Below, piece after piece: positions 37,708-48,015 of a stretch of 64,000 bases of DNA. The notes beneath the pieces were generated by a model. It did not search any database and was not told where the DNA came from. It saw only the letters and a program-made list of their open reading frames with translations. A program made the translations under genes and the position numbers. Each line of letters opens with the position of its first letter. Position 1 is the stretch's first letter. Source of the DNA: an uncultured Flaviramulus sp. (GTDB lineage: Bacteria; Bacteroidota; Bacteroidia; Flavobacteriales; Flavobacteriaceae); assembly GCA_947487155.1 (NCBI GenBank), contig CANKVS010000005.1, positions 21,713-85,712 of the forward strand, read 5' to 3'.

Positions 37708-37730
37708 TTTAAATCTCGATTATCGAGTAA
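37708..37730 (+). repeat. Dispersed palindromic repeat, copy 2
   Basis: The 23-base unit with inner arms CTCGAT and ATCGAG, identical to the copy at 41571-41593. Similarity extends upstream: GGAAACTACYTC lies before both, with about 16 fewer intervening bases here. It ends just before the start of the hypothetical gene at 37741. Confidence 0.65.
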
Positions 37731-37740
37731 TTACAAATCT

Positions 37741-38457
37741 ATGAAACCAAAAAAAATATTAAAAATACTAATTGGTGCTGTTATATTTTTAACGCTACCT
37801 AGCTTATTATTTTTTGGCTTTATGTATTATACATATAATGAAGATTTGCCCTATGGCATCCAAGGTAAAGAGGCTGATGCATTAGCCTATAAAATGCTGG
37901 ATGCATTAAATTACGATGCTTTTAAAGAAACCAATTATTTAGAATGGACGTTTAAAAACAAACGTCATTACGAATGGAAAAAAAATAGAAAAATTTGCAA
38001 TGTTTTTTGGAAAGAATACAAAGTGTCACTTAACCTAAATGATTATTCACAAAGTAAAGCTTACGTGCATAGTTTTAATATTGATAGCGAACTTACCGAT
38101 GAGCTTATAAAAAAAGCAATACACTACTTTAACAATGACTCCTATTGGTTAGTTGCGCCTTATACTGTTTTTGATAAAGGGGTTGAACGCAGATTAGTAA
38201 ACCTCCCTAACAATGAAGAAGGATTACTAGTTACTCACACATCTGGCAGTCATAAATTAGGAGAGTCCTACCTATGGCAATTTGATAGTACAGGAAAACC
38301 AAAAAATTTCAAAATGTGGACATCAATGCTACCTATTGATGGTATTGAAGCCTCTTGGAGCCATTGGATTACCACAGAAAGTGGCGCACAACTCCCCGCC
38401 TTTCATAAACTACTGTTTATGGGATTAGAAATGGGAACCGTAAAAGGAACAAAGTAA
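37741..38457 (+). CDS. Conserved hypothetical protein with one N-terminal membrane helix
   Basis: A 238-residue protein with a basic N-terminus and a single hydrophobic helix (about 8-30), either a signal anchor or an uncleaved signal. The rest is soluble and Trp/Tyr-rich (NYLEWTFKNKRHYEWKKN, YLWQFDSTGKPKNFKMW), with a lipocalin-like feel to the strands. I do not recognise a family. It stands alone between the gamma-glutamyltransferase and uvrA and has no partner in the window. Confidence 0.75.
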   Translation: MKPKKILKILIGAVIFLTLPSLLFFGFMYYTYNEDLPYGIQGKEADALAYKMLDALNYDAFKETNYLEWTFKNKRHYEWKKNRKICNVFWKEYKVSLNLNDYSQSKAYVHSFNIDSELTDELIKKAIHYFNNDSYWLVAPYTVFDKGVERRLVNLPNNEEGLLVTHTSGSHKLGESYLWQFDSTGKPKNFKMWTSMLPIDGIEASWSHWITTESGAQLPAFHKLLFMGLEMGTVKGTK

Positions 38458-38659
38458 GTTAAGGTATGTAACTTCAATTTACACTTTTTTAAATATATCC
38501 GCATTGTATAAGGAGGAATAACTAATTTAACCTCATAAAATAGAACTCTAATTTAACAGACTGTCACGTTATAACTTCCTCTCAGTAACGTAAAGAATTC
38601 ATATAAACTTTAGTAACTTTTAACAATCAATTCATCTTCATTTTTAGACACAAAAAACG

Positions 38660-38667
38660 TACCTTTG
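38660..38667 (+). promoter_or_regulatory. Putative -7 element of the uvrA promoter
   Basis: TACCTTTG matches TANNTTTG and overlaps the in-frame TTG at 38665, so translation must start at the downstream ATG (38683). No clear -33 TTG is found. Confidence 0.5.
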
Positions 38668-38682
38668 CAACTTTGCGTTTCT

Positions 38683-41517
38683 ATGACTAATTTCGAAGAA
38701 CTTATTGAAGTAAAAGGAGCTAGGGTACACAATCTTAAAAATATTGATGTATCTATACCTCGCGAAAAACTTGTTGTTATTACAGGTTTATCTGGTAGCG
38801 GAAAATCGTCGTTGGCATTCGATACAATTTATGCCGAAGGGCAACGCCGCTACATCGAAACATTTTCGGCTTATGCCAGACAATTTTTAGGAGGTTTAGA
38901 ACGACCAGATGTTGATAAAATTGACGGCTTATCTCCCGTTATTGCTATAGAGCAAAAAACAACAAGTAAATCGCCACGTTCTACAGTTGGTACCATTACC
39001 GAGATTTACGATTTTATGCGTTTACTTTTTGCCCGTGCTAGTGATGCTTATAGCTATAACACTGGCGATAAGATGATAAGCTATAGCGACGAGCAAATTA
39101 AGGCACTTATTACAAGTGACTTTAATGGAAAACGCATCAATATTCTTGCTCCTGTAGTACGATCTCGTAAGGGACATTATCGCGAATTGTTTGAACAAAT
39201 TGGCAAACAAGGCTTTGTTAAAGTGAGGACAGATGGTGAAATTCGAGATATTGTAAAAGGCATGAAACTCGATCGTTACAAAACGCACGACATCGAAATT
39301 GTTATAGATAGGTTGGTTATTAACGATACCGCTGATAATGATAAACGCCTTACAGAAACCATAAATACAGCCATGTATCATGGTGAAGATGTGCTTTTAG
39401 TAATAGACCAGGACACCAAAGAAACACGATACTTTAGTAGGCATTTAATGTGTCCGTCTTCAGGAATTTCATACCCAAATCCAGAGCCTAATAATTTTTC
39501 GTTTAACTCACCAAAAGGTGCTTGCCCAAATTGTAATGGTATTGGAGAATTATATCAGGTTAACGAAAATAAGATTATTCCAGATGATACACTTTCTATA
39601 AAAAGTGGCGCTTTAGCACCTCATGGTCCAGAAAAAAATAGTTGGATATTTAAGCAGTTTGAAACCATTGCACAACGTTTCAATTTCAAGTTAACCGATG
39701 CTTATAAAGATATTCCCAAAGAAGCGAAACAAATTATTTTATATGGAGGCAACGAAAAATTTTCTGTTGAAAGTAAAACTTTAGGGGTTACTCGCGATTA
39801 TAAAATAGATTTTGAAGGGGTAGCTAACTTTATTGAAAATCAATATAAAACAGCAGATTCTACATCGTTAAAGCGTTGGGCAAAAGATTATATGGATAAA
39901 GTTAAATGTCCAGAATGTCATGGCTCACGGTTACGTCAAGAATCACTTTACTTTAAAATAAACACTAAAAACATAGCAGAACTTGCCAATACCGATATTG
40001 TTGATTTAGCCGATTGGTTTAATAATTTAAGCGAGCACTTATCAGAAAAGCAAATAAAAATTGCAGAAGAAGTTATTAAAGAAATAAAAACCAGACTTCA
40101 ATTTTTACTTGATGTTGGTTTAGATTATTTATCGCTAAACCGAAGCTCTAAATCGCTGTCTGGTGGTGAAGCGCAACGTATTAGACTAGCAACACAAATT
40201 GGCTCACAATTGGTTGGCGTACTTTATATTTTAGACGAACCCAGTATTGGCTTGCATCAAAGAGATAACGAGAAACTAATAAACTCTCTATTATCACTTC
40301 GAGATATAGGCAATTCAGTAATCGTAGTAGAACATGATAAAGACATGATTGAACGTGCCGATTATGTAATTGATATTGGTCCAAAAGCAGGAAAACACGG
40401 TGGAGAAATCATTAGTATTGGCAATCCGGATGAGTTAAAATCTCACAACACCTTAACTGCTGATTATTTAAATGGTACTAAGAAAATTGAAATTCCTAAA
40501 AAACGTAGAACAGGAAATGGCAAGTTTTTAGAGCTTAAAGGCTGTACAGGCAATAATTTAAAAAATGTGTCTATTAAACTGCCTTTAGGAAAAATGATTG
40601 GTGTTACTGGGGTTTCTGGTAGTGGTAAATCTACTTTAATAAACGAAACACTCTACCCTATTTTAAATGCTCATTATTTTAATGGCGTAAAAAAACCAAT
40701 GCCTTATAAAAGCATAAAAGGTTTAGAGCATATTGATAAAGTTATAGACATAAATCAATCCCCTATTGGAAGAACGCCTAGAAGCAATCCTGTAACTTAC
40801 ACGGGTACGTTTAGCGAAATAAGAGCCTTATATGCTAAAATTCCTGAAGCCATGATTCGTGGTTATAAAGCGGGACGTTTTAGTTTTAATGTTGCTGGTG
40901 GCAGATGCGAAACCTGTAAAGGTGGTGGTTTGCGGGTTATTGAAATGAATTTTTTACCAGATGTATATGTAGAATGTGAAACCTGCCAAGGGAAACGTTT
41001 TAACAGAGAAACTTTAGAAATACGCTACAAAGGAAAATCGATTAGCGATGTTTTGAATATGACCATAAATGAAGCTGTTTCGTTTTTTGAGCATATCCCA
41101 AAAATTTATAAAAAACTTAAAACCATTCAAGATGTTGGTTTGGGTTACATTACCCTTGGGCAACAAAGTACAACACTTTCTGGAGGCGAAGCACAACGTA
41201 TTAAACTGGCTACCGAATTAAGTAAACGAGATACAGGTAACACATTTTATATTTTAGACGAACCAACTACGGGCTTACATTTTGAAGATATAAGAGTATT
41301 AATGATAGTACTTAATAAGCTTGCCAATAAAGGAAATACGGTTTTAATTATCGAACATAATTTAGATGTTATTAAAACGGTAGATTATATTATTGATATA
41401 GGATACGAAGGCGGAAAAGGCGGCGGACAAATAGTGGTTGAAGGCACTCCTGAAGTGGTAGCGAAACATAAAAAAAGTTACACGGCTAAATTTCTTAAAA
41501 AAGAATTACATCAGTAA
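38683..41517 (+). CDS. uvrA: Excinuclease ABC subunit A
   Basis: A 944-residue UvrA, the damage-recognition ATPase of nucleotide excision repair. It has two ABC ATPase modules, each with a Walker A ([10 protein letters not shown] near 35; [12 protein letters not shown] near 645) and an ABC signature ([24 protein letters not shown]). Zinc-binding CxxC pairs are seen in [25 protein letters not shown] and CETCQGKR. The length is normal. It is monocistronic as far as can be seen. Confidence 0.96.
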   Translation: MTNFEELIEVKGARVHNLKNIDVSIPREKLVVITGLSGSGKSSLAFDTIYAEGQRRYIETFSAYARQFLGGLERPDVDKIDGLSPVIAIEQKTTSKSPRSTVGTITEIYDFMRLLFARASDAYSYNTGDKMISYSDEQIKALITSDFNGKRINILAPVVRSRKGHYRELFEQIGKQGFVKVRTDGEIRDIVKGMKLDRYKTHDIEIVIDRLVINDTADNDKRLTETINTAMYHGEDVLLVIDQDTKETRYFSRHLMCPSSGISYPNPEPNNFSFNSPKGACPNCNGIGELYQVNENKIIPDDTLSIKSGALAPHGPEKNSWIFKQFETIAQRFNFKLTDAYKDIPKEAKQIILYGGNEKFSVESKTLGVTRDYKIDFEGVANFIENQYKTADSTSLKRWAKDYMDKVKCPECHGSRLRQESLYFKINTKNIAELANTDIVDLADWFNNLSEHLSEKQIKIAEEVIKEIKTRLQFLLDVGLDYLSLNRSSKSLSGGEAQRIRLATQIGSQLVGVLYILDEPSIGLHQRDNEKLINSLLSLRDIGNSVIVVEHDKDMIERADYVIDIGPKAGKHGGEIISIGNPDELKSHNTLTADYLNGTKKIEIPKKRRTGNGKFLELKGCTGNNLKNVSIKLPLGKMIGVTGVSGSGKSTLINETLYPILNAHYFNGVKKPMPYKSIKGLEHIDKVIDINQSPIGRTPRSNPVTYTGTFSEIRALYAKIPEAMIRGYKAGRFSFNVAGGRCETCKGGGLRVIEMNFLPDVYVECETCQGKRFNRETLEIRYKGKSISDVLNMTINEAVSFFEHIPKIYKKLKTIQDVGLGYITLGQQSTTLSGGEAQRIKLATELSKRDTGNTFYILDEPTTGLHFEDIRVLMIVLNKLANKGNTVLIIEHNLDVIKTVDYIIDIGYEGGKGGGQIVVEGTPEVVAKHKKSYTAKFLKKELHQ

Positions 41518-41570
41518 ACAATATGGAGTGGCGTTTACAGGAAACTACCTCGTAGCAAACTCACGAGACA

Positions 41571-41593
41571 TTTAAATCTCGATTATCGAGTAA
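41571..41593 (+). repeat. Dispersed palindromic repeat, copy 3
   Basis: Identical over 23 bases to 37708-37730 and one base different from the minus-strand copy at 4101-4123. The upstream flank adds a second small hairpin, CTCGT/ACGAG, that copy 2 lacks. It lies between uvrA and the LOG-family gene. Confidence 0.65.
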
Positions 41594-41661
41594 ATCAAAT
41601 AATAAAAACATTTAAATTTGAAAAAATCATTTTCAATTGAGCAACACATAAACGTATACAG

Positions 41662-42351
41662 ATGAGAAAAGAAAAACATCATAAAGGTTGGAATGCCATA
41701 AAAACAAACGACTCTTGGGCTATTTTTAAAATCATGGGTGAATTCGTTAACGGATTTGAAAAAATGAGTAAAATTGGTCCCTGTGTATCTATATTTGGCT
41801 CTGCTAGAACAAATCCAGATAACGAATATTACAAATTAGCAGTAAAAGTAGCGCATAAAATTGTAGACCATGGCTATGGCGTTATAACTGGTGGAGGTCC
41901 AGGTATTATGGAAGCTGGTAATAAAGGGGCACATTTAGGCGGCGGTACTTCTGTTGGATTAAATATAGATTTACCTTTTGAACAACATGATAATCCTTAT
42001 ATAGACTCTGATAAAAGTTTAGACTTCGATTACTTTTTTGTACGTAAAGTCATGTTTGTTAAATACTCTCAAGGTTTTGTTGTTATGCCTGGTGGCTTTG
42101 GGACTTTAGATGAATTGTTTGAAGCCATCACATTAATTCAAACACATAAAATTGAAAAGTTTCCCATTATTTTAGTTGGAACAGATTTTTGGAAAGGGCT
42201 GTTAGGCTGGATAAAAGAGACACTTTTAGATAAATTTGGAAATATAAGTGAAAAAGATCTAGACCTTATTCATCTAGTTGATAATGAAGATGAAGTGATA
42301 ACTATTTTAGATTCCTTTTATAAAGAATCTGGTTTAAGTCCAAATTTCTAA
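41662..42351 (+). CDS. LOG-family (TIGR00730) Rossmann-fold nucleotide hydrolase
   Basis: A 229-residue protein of the LOG / 'lysine decarboxylase-like' family. It carries the signature PGGFGTLDELFEAIT and the nucleotide-binding GGGPGIMEAGNKGA. Characterised members are phosphoribohydrolases that release a base from nucleoside 5'-monophosphates (cytokinin activation in plants, AMP or other nucleotides in bacteria). The older name lysine decarboxylase is misleading. Its physiological substrate here is unknown. Confidence 0.87.
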   Translation: MRKEKHHKGWNAIKTNDSWAIFKIMGEFVNGFEKMSKIGPCVSIFGSARTNPDNEYYKLAVKVAHKIVDHGYGVITGGGPGIMEAGNKGAHLGGGTSVGLNIDLPFEQHDNPYIDSDKSLDFDYFFVRKVMFVKYSQGFVVMPGGFGTLDELFEAITLIQTHKIEKFPIILVGTDFWKGLLGWIKETLLDKFGNISEKDLDLIHLVDNEDEVITILDSFYKESGLSPNF

Positions 42352-42462
42352 TAACAAAACGTTAAACTTTTATGCTATTGCTGTGTTGCATAGTATTAGA
42401 CATAACAAAACCACCATATTTTACTATATTGTAACGCCTTTCATGATTTATTAACCTTTTAA

Positions 42463-45309
42463 ATGTTTGTTCAAAAATTGAAGTTACGCTTTTTAAGTTC
42501 TATACTATTTTTATCTATTTGTTGCGCTAGCTTTAGTCAAAATAAAATTGATGTTAAGGCAAAATTCGATATTGAAAAAAGACAAATTGTAATTTCTCAA
42601 ACCATTCAATATCAAAACACATCTCAAAACGAACTTAAAACCATTTATTTAAACGATTGGAACAACAGTTTTTCAACAAAAAAAACACCATTAGCTATAC
42701 GTTTAGCAGATGAATATAAAAACGTTTTTCATTTTGCTAAAAATAAAGACAGAGGCTATTCTGTAGTTACATCAATAAAACAGAACAACGAAAATCTAAA
42801 TTTTCAGCATCTTAAAAATCAAATAGATATTATTGAAGTTCAACTAAATAAACCTTTAAAACCTAACGCAACATATTCAATACATTTAGAATACATAGTA
42901 CAGATACCTAGTGCTAAATTTACGGGGTATGGCATCACTAACTCTGGAGATCTTAATTTAAGATATTGGTACATTACACCTGCTGTTTACAACGGAGAAT
43001 GGCAGCACTTTAGTAATAAAGATTTAGATGATTTATTTATTCCAAAATCTGATATTACACTAGATCTAGAACTTCCTGAGCATTATTTTTTAACCACAGA
43101 ATTAAATACGGTAAGCACCAAAACCATTACAGACAAACAACATATAAAGTTAGAAGGTAAAAATCGCACAAACAACAAATTATTTTTAAATAAATCGCGT
43201 GTTTTTAATGCTGTAAAAAACGACCGTTTTGCTTTAGTTTCTAATATTAATGACGAAGGCATACAGGTTCTTAATAAAGTTTTAATTACTGAAAAAGTTA
43301 CCAAGTTTATTATTGAAAACTTTGGCGATTACCCTCATGAAAAACTTCTTATTTCAGAAATAGAGTATAACAAAGACCCTATTTACGGGCTAAATTTTCT
43401 GCCTAAATTTATAAAACCTTATCCCACTTATTTTAACTATGAATTAAAAATTTTAAAAATTGCATTACGTAATTATTTAGAAAACACACTCCTTATAAAC
43501 CCTAGAAAAGAGCAATGGCTTTTTGATGGTTTACAAGTGTTTTACCTAATGAATTATATAGATTTACATTACCCAGACATGAAGTTTCTTGGTAACATAG
43601 CAAACTTTTGGGGTGTAAGATCGTTTCATGTAGCCGATATGCGCTTTAATGATAAATACATTTTGGCATTTATGCTTATGGCAAGAACTAATAGAGACCA
43701 GCCATTAACTATGCAAAAAGATTCTTTATTAAAATTTAATAAAAATATTGCTAATAAATATAAAGCAGGTATAGGTTTAAAATATCTAGATGACTATATA
43801 AATTCAAGTATTTTAGAAACAACGATTACATCATTCTTAAATAAAAACAAACTAAAAGAAACGTCGACTAAAGCTTTTGAAAACTACTTAAAAGCTAATA
43901 CCTCAAAAGATATTAATTGGTTTTTTAATGATTATTTAAACACGCGTAAAAAGATAGATTACAAAATTAAAAAAGTTACCAAAACCGAAGATTCTATAAC
44001 ATTAACTATTAAAAACAAACGAGATACAAGTATGCCTATTTCTTTGTATACTTTGAATAACGATAGTATTGTTTCTAAAACTTGGATAGATAATATTATA
44101 AAAAGCAAAACCTTAACGCTACCAAGAAATGATGCCAATAAACTTGTTTTAAATTACGAAAAAATTATACCCGAAACCAATTTAAGAGACAACTGGAAAT
44201 CGTTAAAAGGCTTCTTTTTTAATAACAAACCGTTTCAGTTTAGATTATTTAAAGATGTAGAAGATCCGCATTATAACCAAGTTTTCTTTTTACCAATTGG
44301 TCAATTTAATAATATTTATGATGGTTTAACCCTAGGTATACGCGCCTATAATACAACACTATTAAGAAAACATTTTAATTATAAAATTGAACCTCAATAT
44401 GCATTTAAATCAAAGACATTAACAGGTTCTGCTGCAGTATCTGTACTTCACAATATTGAAAACAATAACCTTTATTATATAAACTATGGTATTAAAGGTG
44501 GTTACAAATCATACGCTGAAGACTTATTTGTTAGACAAATAACACCATCATTAACCTTGGCTTTTAGGGAGGATAATGATTTTCGTTCTAATAAAAGAAA
44601 ATCGCTCACCTTTAGATATGTTAATATACGTCGTGACGAAGACGTTAATAATATACTTAATACCACAGAACCAAATTATAGCGTTTTTAATATTAGGTAT
44701 AGAAATTCAAACGATAATTTAATTAATTTTAGCAAGTGGTACACCGATTTCCAGTTATCAAAAAATTTCAGTAAAGTAGCATTCAACTATGAGTATAGAC
44801 GCTTATTTGAAAGTAACAGACAACTAAACTTGCGTGTGTTTTCAGGACTTTTTTTAAGCAATAAAAACGATATAGATTCAAACTATTTTAGTTTTGCATT
44901 AGACAGACCAACCGATTATTTGTTTGATTATGCGTATTTAGGACGTTCAGAATCTTCAGGAATTTTTAGTCAGCAATACATAACCGCTGAAGGTGGTTTT
45001 AAATCCATGCTCGAAACACCTTATGCCAACCAATGGATGACCACATTAAACGTAAGTACTACCCTTTGGAAATACGTATTAGGATATAGCGATTTCGGAT
45101 TTGTAAAAAACAAGTTTAACTCCCCTAAATTTGTTTACGATTTTGGCATACGTATTAATTTAGTTACCGATTATTTTGAAATTTACCTTCCCGTATATTC
45201 CAACCTTGGCTGGGAAATTGCTCAACCAAATTTTGATGAAAAAATAAGATTTAAGTTTACTGCAGACCCAAAAACACTACTTGGTCTTTTTAGAAGGCGC
45301 TGGTTTTAA
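42463..45309 (+). CDS. M1-like protein lacking the zinc site, fused to an outer-membrane barrel
   Basis: A 948-residue exported protein (signal peptide ending CCASFSQ). Residues 20-230 resemble the N-terminal beta saddle of M1 aminopeptidases, and residues 240-480 resemble the catalytic region. WLFDGLQVFYLMNYID matches the M1 segment that follows the zinc motif. The expected HEXXH is absent: the aligned stretch reads YELKILKIALRNYL. The last 370 residues are strand-rich with alternating aromatics and end in Phe (RRRWF), as in outer-membrane barrels. The peptidase part is therefore probably inactive and may serve as a binding or scaffold module displayed by the barrel. Confidence 0.7.
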   Translation: MFVQKLKLRFLSSILFLSICCASFSQNKIDVKAKFDIEKRQIVISQTIQYQNTSQNELKTIYLNDWNNSFSTKKTPLAIRLADEYKNVFHFAKNKDRGYSVVTSIKQNNENLNFQHLKNQIDIIEVQLNKPLKPNATYSIHLEYIVQIPSAKFTGYGITNSGDLNLRYWYITPAVYNGEWQHFSNKDLDDLFIPKSDITLDLELPEHYFLTTELNTVSTKTITDKQHIKLEGKNRTNNKLFLNKSRVFNAVKNDRFALVSNINDEGIQVLNKVLITEKVTKFIIENFGDYPHEKLLISEIEYNKDPIYGLNFLPKFIKPYPTYFNYELKILKIALRNYLENTLLINPRKEQWLFDGLQVFYLMNYIDLHYPDMKFLGNIANFWGVRSFHVADMRFNDKYILAFMLMARTNRDQPLTMQKDSLLKFNKNIANKYKAGIGLKYLDDYINSSILETTITSFLNKNKLKETSTKAFENYLKANTSKDINWFFNDYLNTRKKIDYKIKKVTKTEDSITLTIKNKRDTSMPISLYTLNNDSIVSKTWIDNIIKSKTLTLPRNDANKLVLNYEKIIPETNLRDNWKSLKGFFFNNKPFQFRLFKDVEDPHYNQVFFLPIGQFNNIYDGLTLGIRAYNTTLLRKHFNYKIEPQYAFKSKTLTGSAAVSVLHNIENNNLYYINYGIKGGYKSYAEDLFVRQITPSLTLAFREDNDFRSNKRKSLTFRYVNIRRDEDVNNILNTTEPNYSVFNIRYRNSNDNLINFSKWYTDFQLSKNFSKVAFNYEYRRLFESNRQLNLRVFSGLFLSNKNDIDSNYFSFALDRPTDYLFDYAYLGRSESSGIFSQQYITAEGGFKSMLETPYANQWMTTLNVSTTLWKYVLGYSDFGFVKNKFNSPKFVYDFGIRINLVTDYFEIYLPVYSNLGWEIAQPNFDEKIRFKFTADPKTLLGLFRRRWF

Positions 45310-45427
45310 AGTGTTAATTTTTTGATAATAATTTACAAATATTCATTTTTATATAAATATTTAATAAATTCATTAATTTAACCACTCTTATTTTAAGAAT
45401 AGTTAAAAATTTTACACTTAATTTTAA

Positions 45428-45458
45428 TTGCAAAAACCACTTAGTTTACCTACTTTTG
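45428..45458 (+). promoter_or_regulatory. Bacteroidota-type promoter of the E1 gene
   Basis: A TTG at 45428-45430 and TACTTTTG at 45451-45458 are 20 bases apart, within the -33/-7 spacing range. Transcription should begin about 45465, so the ATG at 45482 is the first usable start. The longest frame (from the TTG at 45428) is excluded. Confidence 0.65.
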
Positions 45459-45481
45459 CAAAAGTAAAAGCTGCACACTCT

Positions 45482-47893
45482 ATGCAAACAATTCCGAACT
45501 TAAAAGACAATTTATCATTTGAAGACTTTCAAACAGAGGTTTTAAATGATTATAAAATTGCCGTAAAAAGTCGCGAATGTAGTTTACTTGGTCGTAGAGA
45601 AGTTTTAACAGGAAAAGCTAAATTCGGAATTTTTGGAGATGGCAAGGAAACTCCTCAACTAGCTATGGCTAAAGCCTTTTTAAAAGGCGATTGGAGATCG
45701 GGGTATTATCGCGATCAAACATTTATGATGGCCATTGGCGAATTAACGGTTGAGCAATTTTTTGCTGGTTTATATGCCAACACAGATTTAGCTTTAGAAC
45801 CCATGTCTGCTGGTCGTCAAATGGGTGGACATTTTGTAACGCATAGTTTAGATGACGCAGGAAACTGGAAAGACCTTACTAAGCAATACAATTCAAGTGC
45901 AGACATCTCACCTACCGCAGGACAAATGCCTAGGTTGTTAGGGCTAGCTCAAGCCTCAAAAATTTTTAGACATGTTGATGGAATTAATTCTTCTAAATTT
46001 TCTGTAAACGGAAACGAAGTTGCTTGGGGCACTATAGGAAACGCTAGTACAAGCGAAGGTTTATTTTTTGAAACTATAAACGCTGCAGGTGTTTTACAAG
46101 TTCCTATGGTTATTAGCGTTTGGGATGACGAATACGGTATATCTGTACACGCCAAACATCAAACAACTAAAGAAAATATCTCTGAAATACTAAAAGGATT
46201 TCAGCGTGATAATAACCATGAAGGCTACGAAATACTTCGTGTAAAAGGTTGGGATTACGCTAATTTGGTGGCAACATATATTGAAGCAAGTGCTATTGCT
46301 AGAGAAGAGCATGTTCCTGTTCTTATTCATGTTCAAGAATTAACACAACCTCAAGGACACTCAACTTCTGGTTCGCACGAACGCTATAAAAGTAAAGATC
46401 GTTTAGATTGGGAAGTTGAGCACGATTGTAATTCTAAAATGAGAGCGTGGATTATTGAAAGTAATATTTCTACAAATGAAACGCTTACAGAAATTGAACG
46501 CGACATAAAAAAAGAGGTTCGTGAAGCAAAAAAGAAAGCATGGTCAACCTTTTTAGCTCCTATTCAAAAAGAACAAAAAGAACTAATTTCTATTTTAAAT
46601 ACAGTTAGTAAATCTAGTGCAAATGGCGTTTTTATTTCTAAAATTAAAGAAGGTTTAGCTGCCATAGACGAGCCAAATCGTAAAGACATATTATCTCATG
46701 CACGTAAAGCTTTAAGATATACACTTGGTGATATTTCTAATGAAAAGCAACAATTAAGTAATTGGATAGATGCCCGTTTTGCTGATATTCAACCTAAATT
46801 TAGCTCGCATTTATATTCTGAAACCGCTAAATCAAACATTTTAATAAAAGAAGTTAAACCGAATTATGATGACAACGCAAAACAAGTTGATGGTCGTATT
46901 ATTATTCGTGATAACTTCGATGCTATTTTCAAAAACTATCCAGAATCTTTAGTTTTTGGCGAAGATACTGGTAATATTGGTGATGTAAATCAAGGGTTAG
47001 AAGGTTTACAGCAAAAGTATGGCGAGCTTCGAATTGCAGATGCAGGTATTCGTGAAACAACCATTTTAGGGCAAGGTATTGGTATGGCATTACGTGGTTT
47101 AAGACCTATTGCAGAAATACAATATTTAGATTATATACTGTACGCTTTACAAATTATTAGTGACGATTTAGCCACATTACATTATAGAACCAAAGGAAAA
47201 CAAAAAGCACCTTTAATTATTAGAACTCGCGGTCACAGGCTCGAAGGTATTTGGCATTCTGGTTCGCAAATGGGAGGTATTTTAAATTTAGTTAGAGGGG
47301 TTAATGTTTTGGTTCCAAGAAATATGACCAAAGCTGCAGGATTTTATAATACACTTTTAAAAGGGGATGATCCTGCTATAGTTGTAGAGTGTTTAAATGG
47401 CTATCGCTTAAAAGAAAAACTTCCTAATAATTTAGGAGACTTACAAACACCAATTGGTGTTGTTGAAACCATTAAAGAAGGTAGCGATATTACCCTAGTT
47501 TCTTACGGGTCTACACTACGTATTGTTAACCAAACTGCCAAAGAATTATTAGCTGTTGGCATTGATGCCGAAGTTATAGATATTCAATCATTATTGCCTT
47601 TCGATTTAAACCATAGCATTGTAAAAAGCATCGCAAAAACCAACAGAGTAATGGTTATTGATGAAGATGTTCCCGGAGGTGCTTCGGCATATATTTTAAA
47701 TGAAATATTAAATACTCAAAATGCGTTTCAATATTTAGATAGCGCCCCAAAAACACTAACGGCAAAAGCACACAGACCTGCTTATGGTAATGATGGGGAT
47801 TATTTCTCTAAACCATCGGCAGAAGATATTTTTGAAGCCGTTTACGAGGTTATGCATGAAGCTAATCCTGAAGAGTTCCCTAAGCTTAGGTAA
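45482..47893 (+). CDS. 2-oxoacid dehydrogenase E1, fused alpha and beta subunits
   Basis: An 803-residue thiamine-diphosphate enzyme. The N-terminal half is the E1 alpha chain (TPP-binding region with GNASTSEGLFFETINAAGV, then phosphate-loop histidines in SGSHERYKS). The C-terminal half, from about 460, is the E1 beta chain (VFGEDTGNIGDVNQGLEGL, GIRETTILGQGIGMALRG). The fusion is typical of Bacteroidota branched-chain or generic 2-oxoacid dehydrogenases and feeds acyl groups to a lipoyl E2 and the E3 encoded at 6.9 kb. No E2 gene is adjacent. The start is fixed by the promoter. Confidence 0.9.
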   Translation: MQTIPNLKDNLSFEDFQTEVLNDYKIAVKSRECSLLGRREVLTGKAKFGIFGDGKETPQLAMAKAFLKGDWRSGYYRDQTFMMAIGELTVEQFFAGLYANTDLALEPMSAGRQMGGHFVTHSLDDAGNWKDLTKQYNSSADISPTAGQMPRLLGLAQASKIFRHVDGINSSKFSVNGNEVAWGTIGNASTSEGLFFETINAAGVLQVPMVISVWDDEYGISVHAKHQTTKENISEILKGFQRDNNHEGYEILRVKGWDYANLVATYIEASAIAREEHVPVLIHVQELTQPQGHSTSGSHERYKSKDRLDWEVEHDCNSKMRAWIIESNISTNETLTEIERDIKKEVREAKKKAWSTFLAPIQKEQKELISILNTVSKSSANGVFISKIKEGLAAIDEPNRKDILSHARKALRYTLGDISNEKQQLSNWIDARFADIQPKFSSHLYSETAKSNILIKEVKPNYDDNAKQVDGRIIIRDNFDAIFKNYPESLVFGEDTGNIGDVNQGLEGLQQKYGELRIADAGIRETTILGQGIGMALRGLRPIAEIQYLDYILYALQIISDDLATLHYRTKGKQKAPLIIRTRGHRLEGIWHSGSQMGGILNLVRGVNVLVPRNMTKAAGFYNTLLKGDDPAIVVECLNGYRLKEKLPNNLGDLQTPIGVVETIKEGSDITLVSYGSTLRIVNQTAKELLAVGIDAEVIDIQSLLPFDLNHSIVKSIAKTNRVMVIDEDVPGGASAYILNEILNTQNAFQYLDSAPKTLTAKAHRPAYGNDGDYFSKPSAEDIFEAVYEVMHEANPEEFPKLR

Positions 47894-48015
47894 TATTCTA
47901 ATGTAGGGAACTTATAAGAAATTCACAACACTAATTAATCCCTCAATTTGTTTTGCTAGTTTTTTACTTTGAATTACTGACGCCTTTAATTTATAGCTAA
48001 GTATATTTTCTTTAT

